From positions 2,232,001-2,296,000 of the forward strand of contig NZ_CP035283.1 of NCBI RefSeq assembly GCF_004103755.1: a stretch of 64,000 nt of DNA. Reading direction: 5' to 3'. Positions within the stretch are counted from its first letter, which is position 1. Every line of letters begins with the position of its first letter. The position numbers and the translations under genes are program-made. The notes below the pieces were generated by a model. The model had not been told where the DNA came from and did no database searches. It was given only the letters and a program-made list of their open reading frames with translations. The DNA comes from Caproiciproducens sp. NJN-50. Lineage in GTDB: Bacteria; Bacillota; Clostridia; Oscillospirales; Acutalibacteraceae. This document shows positions 50,852-58,440 of the stretch, piece by piece.

Positions 50852-51109
50852 TTATGCTGGTGTCCATTCTCCAACCCATCGCCCTGTAGTGCGGTTAAAT
50901 TGTCTTTTGTAATACGCTCCATTGATTTTTTTAACGAACCAAACATATTGTGTTGCTTGTGTTGTCATTATTTGGTCAGCAGCAGAGGATATCCCTTTGG
51001 CAGATACTGTTGAAGCTTCCGCAGTGGTACACAAGGCTCCGCTCAATAAGGTTTGAAATAGCAAAGCTAAGGCTATAACTTTTGTTAAGGTTTTCTTAAT
51101 GGCTTTCAT
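50852..51109 (-). CDS. Small secreted peptide
   Basis: This is an 85-residue protein. The signal peptide is KKTLTKVIALALLFQTLLSG with cleavage near TAEAS. The mature part is about 50 residues with YVWFVKKINGAYYKRQFNRT and an end GRWVGEWTPA, rich in aromatic and basic residues. It could be a bacteriocin-like or cell-surface peptide. GAGGAAAGAAA precedes the ATG. It faces away from the toxin/immunity genes. Confidence 0.6.
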   Translation of the reverse strand: MKAIKKTLTKVIALALLFQTLLSGALCTTAEASTVSAKGISSAADQIMTTQATQYVWFVKKINGAYYKRQFNRTTGRWVGEWTPA

Positions 51110-51227
51110 TTTCTTTCCTCTCTTTCTTTTATTGGCAAATTCTTATATGGCTCTTCGAGTCCTTTTATAGTAGTTAAATATCCGGCGTTATGTAAATAAA
51201 CATGCATTTGCAGCCACTACAAGTAAT

Positions 51228-51707
51228 GTGGATGCAGATATCGCATCCAGCAAAACAACTTCCATAAAGGATTCTGACCTACAATATTTAGAAACGGCAT
51301 TCAGCATTCTTATGGAAGCTCCCGATGAGTTTCTGAAAACAGCCAGCGATACGGAAATCCGTGACTACTTTAAACTCAAGGGATTAGAGTTTAAAACTCA
51401 AAAAGAACTTATGGTAAGCTCCAATGAGATTACAACACAAGATTTTTGGGATGGAGCTAAATGTGCGGCTGCTATTACGGTGGTTATTGGTGGAACCGTA
51501 TTTGCAGGTGCCAAGCTACTCAAAATCAGGAAATATGTTAAAGCTATCGGTGGTGTAAAAAAAGCCGCCGCCGCTCTGATTGCCTATGCCAAAGCAGGAA
51601 ATGCTATACCGCCAAATGTGAAAGCAGATGTCGGTAAGTCAATTCAGAAGCTAGCCGAAGAAGTCCTCGGAATCGCAACTATACAAGAGTATTGTTTCGG
51701 CGGGTAA
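51228..51707 (+). CDS. Probably 5'-truncated secreted protein
   Basis: The GTG at 51228 opens 159 codons, but the same frame is open back to 51174 and reads AFAATTSNV just before. That looks like the end of a signal peptide whose beginning is lost. The body has helical segments and a hydrophobic stretch (CAAAITVVIGGTVFAGAKLL), then VKKAAAALIAYAKAGNAIPP. No ribosome site is clear. It resembles pore-forming or bacteriocin-like proteins in layout only. Confidence 0.45.
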   Translation: MDADIASSKTTSIKDSDLQYLETAFSILMEAPDEFLKTASDTEIRDYFKLKGLEFKTQKELMVSSNEITTQDFWDGAKCAAAITVVIGGTVFAGAKLLKIRKYVKAIGGVKKAAAALIAYAKAGNAIPPNVKADVGKSIQKLAEEVLGIATIQEYCFGG

Positions 51708-51826
51708 ACAAGTCGTTTTTCGTCAATAAAACGTACTTTTTAGGTTGGGAAGATATACAATGGCTAAATATTCTAAGATTCGCAGGGAATGAGTGCATAG
51801 ATATTTAAAAGAAAGAGGTATACAAT

Positions 51827-52456
51827 ATGAATAAGCAGTTCAGAAGGGTAATTAGTTCCATATTAACGTTGGCATTAGTTTTTTCCACCTGCGTATCAGC
51901 TTTTGCAGCAGAATCAAAAGTGTCATCTAGGAAGACAGCATCTGTTACAATTGTGGAACAGGGAGTTTACATCAATGGGAATTATTATAGCCAAAACGAA
52001 TTTATATCGTTACTAGACAAAGCTACCCCCGTATCGCAAGGTCAAATTAGACCTGCGGTCGCCGGTGCAGCAATTGCTGCTGGAGCTTATTTTATTCCCG
52101 GCGTGGGAGAGGTGCTTATTACAGCCACGGGAGCTATTATAGTTGCCGGAGTTATTGTAACAGCTGGCACGTGGCTATATAACACAGTAACCCACTGGTT
52201 TGCAGAACAACGCGCTCTTCAGAGTGTTATTGATAGTATCCCATCACGATTGAGATCAGGAAACAGCGTTGACTTAGGAAAATTCAATCAGAAAGTGTCT
52301 GGGAAATCAGTAAAATACAAAGAAAAGGGGGGATGGACTATCGAAAAGGATAGAGCAGGAGATAATTCGCATGGTGGGAGCGAATGGAAACTTAAAAATC
52401 CAAGTGGAGAAAGAAAAGCTACTTTGGACAAAGACGGAAAGGTGTTAAGAAAATAG
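51827..52456 (+). CDS. Secreted protein with polymorphic-toxin-like C-terminus
   Basis: This is a 209-residue protein. It has a signal peptide (RRVISSILTLALVFSTCVSA, cleavage at FAA-ES), then a hydrophobic segment (GAAIAAGAYFIPGVGEVLIT and TGAIIVAGVIVTAGTW) that could insert in membranes. The C-terminal domain of about 60 residues (GGWTIEKDRAGDNSHGGSEW, KLKNPSGERKATLDKDGKVL) resembles toxin tips of polymorphic systems. AAAGAGGT precedes the ATG. Its stop overlaps the next start (TAGTG), as expected for a toxin with its immunity gene. Confidence 0.65.
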   Translation: MNKQFRRVISSILTLALVFSTCVSAFAAESKVSSRKTASVTIVEQGVYINGNYYSQNEFISLLDKATPVSQGQIRPAVAGAAIAAGAYFIPGVGEVLITATGAIIVAGVIVTAGTWLYNTVTHWFAEQRALQSVIDSIPSRLRSGNSVDLGKFNQKVSGKSVKYKEKGGWTIEKDRAGDNSHGGSEWKLKNPSGERKATLDKDGKVLRK

Positions 52457-52986
52457 TGGATAAAGGTGAACTTATTGATGTCGATGCGATTAATCAAATA
52501 AATCAAGTAACAGAAGGGATGATACAATCTCCGCAGTGCGATATTGTAGATATTTTTCCTGAGCAAATACCTAAATCTACCACATGGTATGGTGATGTGG
52601 AACAGTACTTTCTGAAAACTGAATTTCAAGACTATTTAAGAAAATGCTTTCGAATCATACTGAAATTCATCTGTTACTATCCCTACACCGTCATACAGTC
52701 TGAGTTTCCTCAACAGGTTCCCGGTACGGATCAATATCGAAATACGGAGAAAACTTATCAAAGAATTTCTATTGATGAAATGGAGTCTTTGCTATTTGAT
52801 ACAATAGGAAAAAACGGATGCTTTTCTATTTATTTTCGAGAAATATCCATCCTTATCGTCATTGAGTCTGAATCTTTTAGCACAGTAGTATATGGCTTAG
52901 ATCAATCTTCTGAAATTTCAAATTTATTATCCGATCTGGTGCATAATGAAGGGCTTTTTCTGAGACATTGTTTTAGACAATTCTAA
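52456..52986 (+). CDS. Probable immunity protein
   Basis: This is a 176-residue cytoplasmic protein, start GTG 52456 overlapping the upstream stop by one base. The family is not recognised. It has helical segments and a mixed core (YLRKCFRIILKFICYYPYTV, CFSIYFREISILIVIESE). Size, acidic character and tight coupling to the toxin-like gene suggest that it neutralises it. Confidence 0.5.
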   Translation: MDKGELIDVDAINQINQVTEGMIQSPQCDIVDIFPEQIPKSTTWYGDVEQYFLKTEFQDYLRKCFRIILKFICYYPYTVIQSEFPQQVPGTDQYRNTEKTYQRISIDEMESLLFDTIGKNGCFSIYFREISILIVIESESFSTVVYGLDQSSEISNLLSDLVHNEGLFLRHCFRQF

Positions 52987-53100
52987 TTTCAACAGAACAA
53001 GCGCGGAGAGTTAACTGCAGTTCTGCTTCTCTTTTGTATCACCTCAGAGGGCGGTAATCAGGATACACACTGAACAATAAATGTTGCTTATACAAAAAAG

Positions 53101-53475
53101 GTGAAAGCTATGCTGAAACATAGGGTCATACTTACATTTTACACCGCTTTGTTTGTAACGGTATATTTCACTAGTTTTATACATGAATTTCCAAGCTTTC
53201 TTTTGATCGTAAGTATTTGCCTTTCAATATTTCTTTTCATTTATGACGGATTAAGAGGTATCGGTGTTAAAGGAGTACTTCCTACGGCAGTCTATGTTTG
53301 CCTTGCCATTATTACTGCTATCTTGTTGGCGATTATCGAAGAGCATGCAATTATTGTAAAAGATCCAATGATTTTAAAGCAAGCTTGGATTCATAGCGCA
53401 ATGTTCTACGTAATACCATTTTTGGTGACCGACATGGTTTCAGCTTTTTTCGTTAAGCAAAACCAGAAAAGTTGA
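53101..53475 (+). CDS. Small membrane protein, three to four helices
   Basis: This is a 124-residue protein starting at GTG 53101 (ATG 53110 is possible). Hydrophobic helices are VILTFYTALFVTVYFTSFI, FLLIVSICLSIFLFIYDGL, AVYVCLAIITAILLAIIEEH and FYVIPFLVTDMVSAFFV. It may belong to the immunity or export side of the toxin locus. Its 3' end is duplicated at 54121-54219. Confidence 0.5.
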   Translation: MKAMLKHRVILTFYTALFVTVYFTSFIHEFPSFLLIVSICLSIFLFIYDGLRGIGVKGVLPTAVYVCLAIITAILLAIIEEHAIIVKDPMILKQAWIHSAMFYVIPFLVTDMVSAFFVKQNQKS

Positions 53476-53490
53476 GTATTGTTCAATCAA
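53392..53490. repeat. 99-bp direct repeat, copy 1
   Basis: It covers the last codons of the small membrane protein gene and about 15 bases beyond. It shares AATACCATTTTTGGTGACCG and CAGCTTTTTTCGTTAAGCAA with copy 2, 729 bases downstream. Confidence 0.8.
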
Positions 53491-53627
53491 ATGAAGAGGC
53501 TATTACAAGATGAAAGTTTTGTAGTAGCCTTGCTCATTAACTAGGTAAGATGGAACAATCTTGAATAATTCGATAAGAATATTATGCCCATACCATGAAT
53601 TTTGGTAAACTTAGTAGGTGATCGTTT

Positions 53628-54020
53628 ATGAATCAGACCGCAAAATGTATTGCCCTGATAATATCCATCTTATATCATGTAGCTTTTATATTTGTTTGGT
53701 CAGGAGAATTGGCTCTGCAGTTAAATGCACCGTTCCTTTGGCTTTTTCTCTTGTTAGGAGTCTTTGTTCTTATAGCGACTTATAAAGCCGTTCCAGACAG
53801 TATGAATCAAAATAAAAAACAATTTGTAATAGCCATTTTAGTATCTATTGTCTTGTTATTCATCGTCAGTGGAATAGCAGAAACAATAACTGGTAAGGCT
53901 TTTTCATACCCTAAGGGAAGATGGATAGACAGAATCTACTTCCTGTTCATTCCGGAAGCATTATTGGGAATATATAATTCAATAAAGTCAATTATCCATA
54001 TTAAGCGGAATGATTCATAG
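53628..54020 (+). CDS. Small membrane protein, four helices
   Basis: This is a 130-residue protein with helices IALIISILYHVAFIFVWSGE, LWLFLLLGVFVLIATYKAVP, FVIAILVSIVLLFIVSGIAE and YFLFIPEALLGIYNSIKSI. It is similar in size to its upstream neighbour but not clearly homologous. Both lie between the two copies of a 99-bp repeat. GTAGGTGATCG precedes the ATG. Confidence 0.5.
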   Translation: MNQTAKCIALIISILYHVAFIFVWSGELALQLNAPFLWLFLLLGVFVLIATYKAVPDSMNQNKKQFVIAILVSIVLLFIVSGIAETITGKAFSYPKGRWIDRIYFLFIPEALLGIYNSIKSIIHIKRNDS

Positions 54021-54120
54021 TAGGGTTACGTCTTCCTTCAAAAGCATTTGTAAAATGTTCATGCAAAATGGTCGGGGTACCTGCATCGAATGGTGTTGGC
54101 TACTCCGGCTTTTCGCGTTT

Positions 54121-54219
54121 CATAACGCGATGTTCTAAGCAATACCATTTTTGGTGACCGATACGGTTTCAGCTTTTTTCGTTAAGCAAAACCAGAAAAA
54201 TTGAATATTGCTCGATCAA
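54121..54219. repeat. 99-bp direct repeat, copy 2
   Basis: It repeats the 3' end of the gene at 53101 with about ten substitutions, several of which break the reading frame (for example TAC to TAA). It overlaps the 3' end of the small HTH gene on the other strand. Confidence 0.8.
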
Positions 54220-54353
54220 GTCAGCGGGAACAAGCCATGGTATTTCCCGTTTCTTTTAGCTCCCTTAAACCGTCTGGCAGAGCAATGGTACACTACCATT
54301 CTGTCTGTAATTCCCAAATTTTTCGCTGCTTCTTTTGTCGTAATATAATCCAC
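54216..54353 (-). CDS. Small HTH (excisionase-like) protein
   Basis: The ORF has 45 codons starting at GTG 54353, three bases after the tnpV stop. DYITTKEAAKNLGITDRMVV matches the MerR/excisionase HTH that decides directionality in Tn4451-type elements. The end may be shortened by the repeat that overlaps it. Confidence 0.6.
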   Translation of the reverse strand: MDYITTKEAAKNLGITDRMVVYHCSARRFKGAKRNGKYHGLFPLT

Positions 54354-54356
54354 CCA

Positions 54357-54710
54357 TTATACATAGATTAATTCTGACAAGATTATTTCTTCGGCCTGCG
54401 CCCTTAACGTGTTCATCAGGCCAACCCATTTCATGGGATCGCTGGCTTTCAACCGCTCTGTTACACCTACTGATTTCATCAATTCCGGCATTATTCTTTC
54501 AAGCCTGCGGTTTGCCGTTTCGTCGATTTCCAGTAAGTGCGGGTACAGTTTTTCGCTCAAAATCAGGCTGCTATACAAGCAAGGGCGGTGTTCTCGCAAA
54601 TATCGTTTTCTCATGCGCCCGTATTTGCCGATAGGCTTGTCCGGCTGACCGGTAAGAGCCAAGTCAGGAATGTAGAAATCTCCGCAGCGGGAATAGGCCA
54701 GATCTGCCAT
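54357..54710 (-). CDS. tnpV: TnpV-family transposon protein
   Basis: This is a 117-residue protein with the family blocks DFYIPDLALTGQPDKPIGKY, GRMRKRYLREHRPCLYSSLI, LYPHLLEIDETANRRLERIM and KWVGLMNTLRAQAEEIILSE. TnpV is a marker of Tn4451/Tn4453-like elements; its role is unknown. ATG 54710 has AAAAGGAG at nine bases. It lies 125 bases from the right end of the element. Confidence 0.88.
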   Translation of the reverse strand: MADLAYSRCGDFYIPDLALTGQPDKPIGKYGRMRKRYLREHRPCLYSSLILSEKLYPHLLEIDETANRRLERIMPELMKSVGVTERLKASDPMKWVGLMNTLRAQAEEIILSELIYV

Positions 54711-54834
54711 TGCGGTCACTCCTTTTCTTGTTGGTATGCCGTTCTCTTTAGCACCTCCGCGAAGAGTCCAATTGATCGTGTCCCTGTCCGTAAATTTTGT
54801 GGGCAACCGAACTCTTCACGAACAAGTATGGCAC

Positions 54835-56373
54835 ATCCTTCCCCAATTTTTGATAATTGAGGCTGTGGGAAACCTCACGACCCCGGCTTTCGCCGGTGTT
54901 GTAAGTGTCGATCGTCTCTTTCCCAAGAGATTCGGTCAGTTCCTTCAAGGTCGTGCGTTCCTTGCCGCCGAGGAAAATGGCGCTGTCGCAGTTGCCGATG
55001 ATCGTGTCGGCGTTGTCTTTATACAGGGCCTTGAGTTGGCTCTGCGCCTGCAAAACAAGGCAGGCCGAGATTTCACGGCTTCGTATGGTGGCAATCAGCT
55101 TTTCAAACTTGGGGATCTGCCCGATATTGGCAAATTCGTCGAGCAAACACCTGACGTAGACGGGCAAACGCCCGCCGTACACGTCGTCGGCCTTTTCGCA
55201 AAGCAGGTTGAAAAGCTGCGTGTAGGCCATCGAAACTAAAAAGTTAAAGGTGTCATCAGTATCTGAAATGATGATGAACAGGGCTGTTTTCCGGTCGCCC
55301 AGAGTGTCCAGCTCCAACTCATCGTAGGCCGTCAGGTCACGCAGCTCCTGAATGTCGAAGGGGGCCATTCTTGCTCCGCAGGAAATAAGGATACTTTTTG
55401 CTGTTTTGCCCGCCGCCAACTTGTACTTTTTATACTGCCGAACAGCGAAGTGATTCGGATTTTCTTTTTCCAGCGCCTCAAACATGAGATCCACTGGATT
55501 TTTGAATTCCTCATCATCTTCCCGGACCTCCGAAGCGTTGATAAACTCGATCAGCGTGGCGAAATTCTGTTCCTCGACCGGAGCCTCATAGTGAATGTAG
55601 CCGATGAGCGCCGTGTAAAAGAGAGTTTCTGCTTTTTCCCAGAAGTCATCTCCGGATTTGCCGTTCCCCTTGGTGTTGGCGATGAGCGCCGTGACCAGCT
55701 TCAAGATGTCCTTTTCCGAATGGATGTACGCGAAGGGATTGTATCTCATGGACTTTTTGAAGTTGATGGTGTTGAGAATCTTGATGCGGTAGCCCCTGCG
55801 CCGCAGGAGATTTCCGCACTCCACGACAATGCTGCCCTTCGGGTCCGTGACAACGAAGCTTGTCGGATAATCCTTGGAATCGCACTGCATCAGGTTCGGC
55901 TTGATGAAAAATCGCGTCTTGCCGGAACCGGAGCCGCCGACGACCAGCACGTTTTTGTTCCGGGAGGTCTTGGGGTCCTTCGGGCGGCTGTTCATGGTGA
56001 GCCGTTCCGTCTGCGTGAGAATGACGTTGTTTTCAAAAACAGGGTCGATGTACGGCTTGATGTCCTCGGCTTTGCCCCAGCGGGCCGAGCCATATTCCAC
56101 GTTTTTACGAAACTTTTTGGCGTTCCGGCCCTTAAAATAGACCGCCAGCCGGAGGGCGGCGGCGAGAAGGACGCCCACGCCGAGGTCGGCCGGATAAAAG
56201 CTCGGCAGCGGGGAGGAAAACGCGGCGGTAAGGCCGTCCGTCAGGTGCAGGAGCTTTCCCGAAGCGTCCGCGCCTGCGGTCAGCCGCCACGCCTGCCCGA
56301 ACTTGGTGGCGAACAGCGCGACGAACAGATACGGCAGATTCATCAGGAGCAGCTTTTTCGTTTTTTCACTCAT
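54835..56373 (-). pseudogene. virD4: virD4/traG coupling protein, N-terminal part
   Basis: The 513 residues hold two N-terminal membrane segments and Walker A (VVGGSGSGKTRFFIKPN). They also hold the VirD4 blocks VVTDPKGSIVVECGNLLRRR, ILISCGARMAPFDIQELRDL, VYVRCLLDEFANIGQIPKFE and CDSAIFLGGKERTTLKELTE. The native frame ends at LNYQKLGKD; beyond it, residues VPYLFVKSS... come from the inserted element and stop at 54748. The lost C-terminus is at 40044-40298. The start overlaps pcfB as ATGA. Confidence 0.92.
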
Positions 56374-56860
56374 CGCGCCCGCTCCTGTTCCTTATGCCTC
56401 ACCCGGTCAACGGTATTCGCCTTGACCAGATCCTTGAACTGCCGGAGCCGCGAGAGGACGGAGGCCTTTTCGTCCGGTTTACCGTTTTCGCCGTAAACTC
56501 GGTGAAAGCGGCGGTGAGCGCGTCCGCGTCCCGCGCCTTGAAAAAGACGAGATATTTGGGCGGCGACACGCTGCGGTCTTTTTTGACGGCGTAGTCCACG
56601 CCGTATTTTCGCGCCACGCGATCAAAGGAACGGATGTTGCTGTCGGTAATTTCAATGTTGGAAACGCCCGCATTCTGCCCGACGAGCTGCTTCACCGTCT
56701 GCCTGCCGTGAGGGACCACGGGACCGGCGCGGGCCTTCGCAATTTTCTTCTCCTTCCGGTGGGTCAGATATTTGGCAATCGCCGCTTTGAGCACCCGGCC
56801 CGTGAGCTTCGTGCCGCTGATGATGAGCGTCACGGAGCGGTTTTCGATTTCTTCCTGCAA
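56370..56860 (-). pseudogene. pcfB: PcfB-family protein with a one-base frameshift
   Basis: The N-terminal frame gives LQEEIENRSVTLIISGTKLT, GRVLKAAIAKYLTHRKEKKI and SFDRVARKYGVDYAVKKDRS, typical of PcfB, the relaxase/coupling-protein accessory. At 56484-56487 four A residues stand where five would let the frame continue as KPDEKASVLSRLRQFKDLVK and end at 56370, overlapping virD4. As read, the frame drifts to a stop at 56399. A homopolymer sequencing error is possible. The start is TTG 56860, eight bases after AGGAGG. Confidence 0.8.
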
Positions 56861-56894
56861 ATAGAACACCTCCTGTCATGGCAAAGCCGCCCCG

Positions 56895-57119
56895 TTACCG
56901 TTCATCTTGGGAAGGCGGCTTTTTCTTTGCCGGAGCCGGTTTCCCGTCGGACCGACTGTCCGGCCTTTTTTTCTCACCCTTTTTCAGGAACGGTGTGAGG
57001 ACGGTTTCTTTGCTGTCCATGTACATTTCCTCGGTTTTCTGCTGCGCCTGCTGGAGCTTTGAGATGGCGTCGGTCACGTCGTTGAACAGCGAGTGGTACA
57101 TTTTCTGATAGTCCGGCAC
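56895..57119 (-). CDS. Small coiled-coil protein of the conjugative element
   Basis: This is a 74-residue protein, start GTG 57119 right after GGAGGTAAC. PDYQKMYHSLFNDVTDAISK and LQQAQQKTEEMYM match a short conserved protein of Tn1549-type elements. A Lys/Pro-rich tail follows. The function is unknown. It is adjacent to the DUF4406 gene (one base apart). Confidence 0.65.
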   Translation of the reverse strand: MPDYQKMYHSLFNDVTDAISKLQQAQQKTEEMYMDSKETVLTPFLKKGEKKRPDSRSDGKPAPAKKKPPSQDER

Positions 57120-57120
57120 G

Positions 57121-57486
57121 TTACCTCCGCTCCTTTTCCGCGTCCTTTTCCCGGCCCTGTCCCTTGACGGTGAGAATGCCGTCCAGCGTGGTGGCGGTGA
57201 TGTGCAGCCGTTCCGCCGTGGCAATATCGTTTTTTACAGTTTCGTCCACATTCCTGCCGCAGACCACCAATACATGGGCGCGGCGCAGAAAGTTGCAGGC
57301 AATGTCGATGCCGTCCTTGTGTTCCTGCGGGATGGCGTCGTTGAGAAAAAGCGGCAGGAACAGGATCGGGCAGATTGGCGAAAAGCCCGCGTCGTAAATT
57401 TTGCGGCAATACCGCGCCGCGTCCTCGGTGTTTTCTATTTCGTCCGCACTCCACGGGGCGGTGATGTATGCGAGGGGTCGTTTCAT
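57121..57486 (-). CDS. DUF4406-type protein
   Basis: This is a 121-residue protein. RPLAYITAPWSADEIENTED, GFSPICPILFLPLFLNDAIP and RAHVLVVCGRNVDETVKNDI form the small Rossmann-like fold related to nucleoside 2-deoxyribosyltransferases. Such genes are frequent passengers of conjugative elements, with no proven role. The C-terminus is highly charged. Confidence 0.75.
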   Translation of the reverse strand: MKRPLAYITAPWSADEIENTEDAARYCRKIYDAGFSPICPILFLPLFLNDAIPQEHKDGIDIACNFLRRAHVLVVCGRNVDETVKNDIATAERLHITATTLDGILTVKGQGREKDAEKERR

Positions 57487-57543
57487 GATAAAATTACTCC
57501 TTTCCGGTTTTTGTTGGGTACAAAAACAGCCCGCGCGGGACGT

Positions 57544-58410
57544 TTACCGTCCGGGTGGGCCGCTTCCGTACATGTCGTGATTGACCAGCGCCGAGTAGTA
57601 GCTGCTGATGGTGGTCGGTGCTTGATACAGCGCGGTCAGGATGTAGCTTCGGATGTTGCAGACGTCGGTGGTGTTTTTATCCAGACACTCCAGCACATAT
57701 TCGATATGGCTGTCGTCGAGCTTCAAAAGCCTGCTTTTCACCGTTTCGGCGGGCATATCCTCACCGGCGATCCGGATTTCCTTTTTCCGGCTGCACACAG
57801 TATCGAGCATGATGCCCACGATTTCATCCAGCCGTTCCGGATCGCACCTCTGCTGCAGAACGTCGTAGGAAATATTCTCTTTGATGATTTCGCGGTAGGT
57901 ATCTGTCGCATCCATCGAATTAGCCGGGGCAACGGCCTCCGGTTTTTGATCTGCCGGATTGGATTGATAAGGATTTACTCCATACGTATTTGATTTTTTA
58001 GGAATATTAGTTCCCTTAGTATTTAATTGCGCGGGGTTTTCCGTATCCGGTTTTCCCATATCCGGGTTATCCAGATACGGCTTTTCCGTATCTGGTAAAT
58101 CCGTATCCGGCGGCTTGCGCGGCTGTTCGTAGATGGTGTACTCGGTGTCTGTGATGCGCCCGTCCTTTCCGCGAAGCTGGCGGCGCTCCATATAGCCCGC
58201 GTTTTCCAGTTCCTTGAGCGCTTTTCCGATGGCGTCCACTCCCTCGCGGCAGATGGAGGCAAGGCCCCGCGTGGTGTAATCCCAATCGTCCGGAAGGGAG
58301 AGCATCATGGACAGCAGCCCTTTTGCTTTCAGGGACAAGGCCCTGTTTTTCAGGTGATGGTTGCTCATAACTGTGTAATCCCGCGTCCGTTCAACACGAA
58401 AAACCGCCAT
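57544..58410 (-). CDS. DUF6017/replication-initiator-like HTH protein
   Basis: This is a 288-residue protein. The N-terminal winged helix (FRVERTRDYTVMSNHHLKN, LKAKGLLSMMLSLPDDWDYT, REGVDAIGKALKELENAGYM) is the usual start of element-borne RepA-N-like/DUF6017 proteins. A Pro/Asp repeat linker (PDTDLPDTEKPYLDNPDMGK) follows, then a conserved C-terminal domain (ENISYDVLQQRCDPERLDEI, DSHIEYVLECLDKNTTDVCN). It is likely involved in replication or maintenance of the excised circle. ATG 58410 follows GGAAGGGAGTG. Confidence 0.75.
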   Translation of the reverse strand: MAVFRVERTRDYTVMSNHHLKNRALSLKAKGLLSMMLSLPDDWDYTTRGLASICREGVDAIGKALKELENAGYMERRQLRGKDGRITDTEYTIYEQPRKPPDTDLPDTEKPYLDNPDMGKPDTENPAQLNTKGTNIPKKSNTYGVNPYQSNPADQKPEAVAPANSMDATDTYREIIKENISYDVLQQRCDPERLDEIVGIMLDTVCSRKKEIRIAGEDMPAETVKSRLLKLDDSHIEYVLECLDKNTTDVCNIRSYILTALYQAPTTISSYYSALVNHDMYGSGPPGR

Positions 58411-58440
58411 TTGTATCACTCCCTTCCTCAAACGACTGGC

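Larger units (their letters stand above)
40299..54837 (-). mobile_element. Tn4451-type mobilizable element inserted in virD4
   Basis: This is a 14.5-kb insertion bounded by GA dinucleotides (read on the minus strand: GGGAAGGA at the right border, GA-TCTCGCTTCG at the left). Deleting it rebuilds one uninterrupted virD4 frame. The ends carry related sequences (TGCAACATTGTC and TGCCATACTTGTTC). Contents: large serine recombinase, MobL relaxase, oriT, DUF3847 and two sigma-like proteins, TnpV and a small HTH protein, as in Tn4451/Tn4453 relatives that use GA targets. Cargo is a SIR2 operon and a toxin/immunity locus. Confidence 0.88.

Noticed and set aside
50631..50879. 82-codon minus-strand ORF
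   Set aside because: It reads through three hairpins and overlaps the end of the secreted peptide gene; no coding signal.
54748..54834. Last 28 residues of the virD4 frame as native sequence
   Set aside because: They lie inside the inserted element, beyond the GA junction, and do not match coupling proteins.
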